Source of the DNA: JAIRNF01 sp031551125
Lineage (GTDB): Bacteria; Bacteroidota; Bacteroidia; Bacteroidales; UBA932
Direction of reading: 5' to 3'
NCBI GenBank assembly: GCA_031551125.1
Contig: JAVBOB010000011.1
Location: forward strand, 1 to 64,000
Length of the DNA: 64,000 nt
The notes below the pieces were generated by a model. That model worked only from the letters and a program-made list of their open reading frames with translations, had not been told where the DNA came from and did no database searches. Positions within the stretch are counted from its first letter, which is position 1, and each line of letters starts with the position of its first letter. The translations under genes were made by a program, and so were the position numbers. This document shows positions 61,478-64,000 of the stretch, one piece after another.

Positions 61478-62221
61478 TTGAAAGCAATAACACGACATAT
61501 CCCAAATGCGATAACTTCGCTTAATCTTCTTGCCGGTTGTGTGTCTATAACCTTTGCATTTATGGGGGAAATAGACATGGCGGCATACTGTATTTTTGCT
61601 GCGGCCGCTTTCGATTTTTGCGATGGTTTCGCTGCTCGCTTGCTTAAAGCCTACTCTCCCATAGGTTTACAGCTCGATTCGCTGGCTGATGTGGTGAGCT
61701 TCGGTGTTGCTCCTGCCGCTATGCTGCATGTTTGGCTGAGAAGTATTATACTTATAAATGCTCAGGAGGCCGATATATCATTCATCTGCTACAGCGTATC
61801 TTACATCCCGTTTATTATAGCCATATTTTCGGCCTTACGTTTGGCCAAATTTAATATAGACACACGACAAACCGAATCGTTTTTAGGGCTTCCCACTCCG
61901 GCTAATGCCTTACTCATAGCATCGGCATTGGCGGGTTCTTCGGTTAGTCCGGGTATTACTTCAATAGTTGGAAACAGCGTAGTGGTAATAGTAGCATGTA
62001 TTATACTATCGGCACTGCTTGTGTCAGAGATACCGATGTTCTCGTTGAAGTTTAAAAAGCAAGAGAGCTGGAACGAGTTTTTCAAAAAGTATTCGGTTCA
62101 GCTGATGTTTCTTGTACTGTGTGCCATAGCACCGTTTTTCTATGGGATATTCAGCATTGCAATTATGATGTTGCTGTACATTACTCTTTCTGTGTACCGT
62201 TGGGTGCTTAGAAGGGGATAG
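61478..62221 (+). CDS. pssA: CDP-diacylglycerol-serine O-phosphatidyltransferase
   Basis: Makes phosphatidylserine, the precursor of phosphatidylethanolamine, at the inner membrane. The CDP-alcohol phosphotransferase motif D-x2-DG-x2-AR-x8-G-x3-D-x3-D is seen as DFCDGFAARLLK followed by GLQLDSLAD (residues about 46-72). About seven or eight membrane segments cover the 247 residues. The start is TTG at 61478 (MKAITRHIPNAITSLNLLAG); no ATG fits before the conserved N-terminus, so TTG is accepted. The decarboxylase psd is not in view. Confidence 0.93.
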   Translation: MKAITRHIPNAITSLNLLAGCVSITFAFMGEIDMAAYCIFAAAAFDFCDGFAARLLKAYSPIGLQLDSLADVVSFGVAPAAMLHVWLRSIILINAQEADISFICYSVSYIPFIIAIFSALRLAKFNIDTRQTESFLGLPTPANALLIASALAGSSVSPGITSIVGNSVVVIVACIILSALLVSEIPMFSLKFKKQESWNEFFKKYSVQLMFLVLCAIAPFFYGIFSIAIMMLLYITLSVYRWVLRRG

Positions 62222-62225
62222 AAGA

Positions 62226-62343
62226 GGTGAATGGTTAAAGGTGAATAGTGAATGGGAGCAAAGATGGAAAGATAAAAGAGCAAAGACAAAAGATAAGTGG
62301 ATTAAAGAATGTCTTTTGTCTATAAGTCCTTGTTCTTTGTTCC
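62226..62343. repeat. Family F inverted repeat
   Basis: GATAAAAGAGCAAAGACAAA faces GTCTTTTGTCTATAAGTCCT, preceded by an AGGTGAATGGTTAAAGGTGA word related to the one near 29710. Confidence 0.65.
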
Positions 62344-62395
62344 AATTAATAACCATCTAACAACGAATAACAATAATAACTATCTACATACTACA

Positions 62396-63157
62396 ATGAA
62401 AAGAATTGCATTAATTACAGGTGCAACTGCAGGATTTGGTAAAGCAACAGCATTACTATTGGCGGAGAATGGGTATAACCTTATTCTTACCGGACGGAGA
62501 AAAGAGCTGTTGGATGAGTTGAAAAAAGAAATAACAGCGAAGTTTAAGAGCGATGTATTGCTACTTAATTTCGACGTAAGAGATAAAGAGGCGGTAGCCG
62601 CCGCCATTGACGGGCTATCGGCCTCATGGAAAAAAATAGATGTGTTGGTAAACAATGCCGGATTGGCTGTTGGTATGGACCTGATTCACGAAGGAAACAT
62701 TGAGGATTGGGAACGAATGATTGATACCAACGTAAAAGGCTTACTGTATATGACTCGTGCCGTTGCTCCGCTTATGGCTGCACGCAACAAAGGGCATATT
62801 GTAAATATAGGTTCTATTGCCGGAAAAGAAGTTTACGAACGTGGAAACGTGTACTGCGGAACCAAGCACGCTGTTGATGCCATAAGCAAGGCAACGCGTA
62901 TTGATATGGTGAAGCATGGCGTAAAGGTTACGCAAATATGTCCGGGGATGGCAGAAACGGAGTTTTCTATCGTTCGCTTTAAGGGCGATAAGGAAAAGGC
63001 AAAAACTCCATACGTAGGGGTAGAGCCAATGACGGCGGCCGATATTGCTTCTATCATTTTATACGTTATAAGCCTTCCGCCACACGTATGTATTAACGAT
63101 TTGGTAGTAACGCCTACGGCACAGGCATCGTCGCAGTGTGTGAATAGAAAGCAGTAG
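62396..63157 (+). CDS. Short-chain dehydrogenase/reductase, YdfG-like
   Basis: A 253-aa classical SDR. The NADP-binding motif TGATAGFGKA lies at residues 8-17, with the Arg-Arg of TGRRKELL suggesting NADP preference. NNAG lies near residue 86, the catalytic Ser in NIGSIAG, and YCGTK (Tyr, Lys) near residue 153. It resembles YdfG, the 3-hydroxy acid dehydrogenase/malonic semialdehyde reductase. The ATG at 62396 is preferred because the 29 codons upstream lie in a repeat. The NUDIX gene starts 2 bp after the stop. Confidence 0.92.
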   Translation: MKRIALITGATAGFGKATALLLAENGYNLILTGRRKELLDELKKEITAKFKSDVLLLNFDVRDKEAVAAAIDGLSASWKKIDVLVNNAGLAVGMDLIHEGNIEDWERMIDTNVKGLLYMTRAVAPLMAARNKGHIVNIGSIAGKEVYERGNVYCGTKHAVDAISKATRIDMVKHGVKVTQICPGMAETEFSIVRFKGDKEKAKTPYVGVEPMTAADIASIILYVISLPPHVCINDLVVTPTAQASSQCVNRKQ

Positions 63158-63159
63158 GG

Positions 63160-63654
63160 GTGATAGACACGCGCATAAACGTTTTGCCTGTACAGAATAA
63201 CGCGCTTGATACGGATTATGTAGTAGGCGCATTAGTTGTAAATAGCGAAGGACGGATTTTTGTTCAGCGACGCTCAAAAGACCGCAAGCTATTTCCCGGA
63301 TGCTGGGATATTGTGGGCGGGCATGTGGAGCATGGCGAAACGCTTGAACAAGCGTTGGTACGTGAGGTTTACGAGGAAACGGGCTGGACGTTAAGTGAGG
63401 TGTGTAGCTTGGTAAAAGAGTTCCATTGGAAAGCTCAGGAGAACGGTGCTACCAAAAAGAAGGTTGAGTTTGATTTTATTGTGAGCGTAGAAGGTGATTT
63501 GACAAACCCGAAGCTGGAGGCTAACAAGCATGATTGCCACCGTTGGGTAAGTATACAAGAGCTATCAATGTTGCTGGATGAGCGTAATCCCGATGATACG
63601 TTTATTCATGATGTAGTGAAGGAAGCATTTGAAGTATTAAATTCGAGTATATAG
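63160..63654 (+). CDS. NUDIX hydrolase
   Basis: A 164-aa pyrophosphohydrolase fold. The NUDIX box reads GGHVEHGETLEQALVREVY followed by EETGW (residues about 52-75), matching Gx5Ex7REUxEExGU. A leading GALVVNSEGRIFVQRRSKD strand gives the usual MutT-like entry. The start is GTG at 63160 (MIDTRINVLPVQNN), because no ATG lies before the fold; it is 2 bp after the SDR stop, so they are coupled. The substrate cannot be told; nucleoside diphosphate derivatives are typical. Confidence 0.9.
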   Translation: MIDTRINVLPVQNNALDTDYVVGALVVNSEGRIFVQRRSKDRKLFPGCWDIVGGHVEHGETLEQALVREVYEETGWTLSEVCSLVKEFHWKAQENGATKKKVEFDFIVSVEGDLTNPKLEANKHDCHRWVSIQELSMLLDERNPDDTFIHDVVKEAFEVLNSSI

Positions 63655-63694
63655 TATACAGCATATAGTAATCAGTTTATTACGAAAAATATTT

Positions 63695-64000
63695 ATGGAA
63701 CTATCAGCACAGCTACTAGAATCGAAGTTGAAACGGCATAAGTTTAGCTTCACCTATGATGATAATAATAAAATGTTATGCCTTAGTAATTCAAGCATTT
63801 CTTTAGGTGCAATTATTGCATACATTTTTATTCCCATCATTTTCTTGGTGGTTGTAGCTGCATTTACCTTTCTGAATTTGCGAGTTCTGAGCGTTTGGCA
63901 AAATCTAGCTATGCTTATTCCTGTTATACTGGTTGTAGTATTTAGTATTCGGGTATTTAGACAGAAAATCAAAAAGAGCAAAAGCCTAAAAATATTTTGT
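63695..64000 (+). CDS. Membrane protein of unknown function, cut by window end
   Basis: A reading frame opens at the ATG at 63695 and runs off the window: MELSAQLLESKLKRHKFSFT, then a polar stretch, then two membrane segments (IIAYIFIPIIFLVVVAAF and LAMLIPVILVVVFSIRVF) and a basic cytoplasmic-type tail (RQKIKKSKS). At least 102 residues are present. I do not recognise the family. It lies 40 bp after the NUDIX gene on the same strand. Confidence 0.7.
   Translation, partial: MELSAQLLESKLKRHKFSFTYDDNNKMLCLSNSSISLGAIIAYIFIPIIFLVVVAAFTFLNLRVLSVWQNLAMLIPVILVVVFSIRVFRQKIKKSKSLKIFC

Overview
The window comes from an anaerobic member of the Bacteroidetes, probably Bacteroidales. The evidence is TAnnTTTG-type promoter elements with few Shine-Dalgarno sites, many short-lipobox lipoproteins, DUF4369/TlpA and carboxypeptidase-regulatory-like/beta-barrel proteins, a FeoA-FeoB fusion, and fermentative hydrogen metabolism through a bifurcating-type [FeFe]-hydrogenase. 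No tRNA, rRNA, CRISPR array, phage or complete insertion sequence was seen.

Layout. 0.2-8.5 kb: a serine-hydrolase lipoprotein, then carA and carB with a small secreted protein between them (carA is preceded by a leader peptide and attenuator-like terminator), a YjdM zinc-ribbon protein and a VanX-type dipeptidase. 8.9-20.6 kb: sucD/sucC, an MFS carrier, purA, a thioredoxin-like lipid-free secreted protein, a succinyl-CoA:acetate-type CoA-transferase and a copper ATPase. 21-33.8 kb (mostly minus strand): a FeoAB iron transporter with a small Cys-rich partner, an exported nitroreductase, a NapH-like polyferredoxin with a DUF362 protein, a rhomboid protease, holA, glyA and lpdA. 34.5-43.8 kb: periplasmic thioredoxins, an outer-membrane beta-barrel, DUF1573 and carboxypeptidase-regulatory-like proteins, pyrB, an IMPACT/YigZ protein and a BamA-like barrel. 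44.2-55.7 kb: a hydrogenase locus. 56.5-64 kb: an iron/cobalamin-type ABC importer with an embedded HExxH protein, glutaminyl cyclase, pssA, an SDR, a NUDIX hydrolase and a cut-off membrane protein.

The most interesting system is the hydrogenase locus. The trimeric HydABC enzyme (HydB, HydA, HydC) and a small [2Fe-2S] protein lie behind a set of genes that look regulatory: two DRTGG-domain proteins, two HATPase (GHKL) proteins, a PHP-domain protein, a small membrane protein, and a second [FeFe]-hydrogenase-like protein. That protein keeps the four H-cluster cysteines but has lost the proton-relay cysteine. This looks like a hydrogen or redox sensing module coupled to the enzyme. It is interrupted by an S41 peptidase gene and by a nested duplication that left a 19-codon ghost of one DRTGG gene.

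A second theme is the intergenic DNA. At least eight families of dispersed inverted repeats fill nearly every gap over 150 bp, often nested in each other. They include a MITE-like element with perfect 27-bp ends and a 186-bp element with perfect 22-bp ends present twice side by side.
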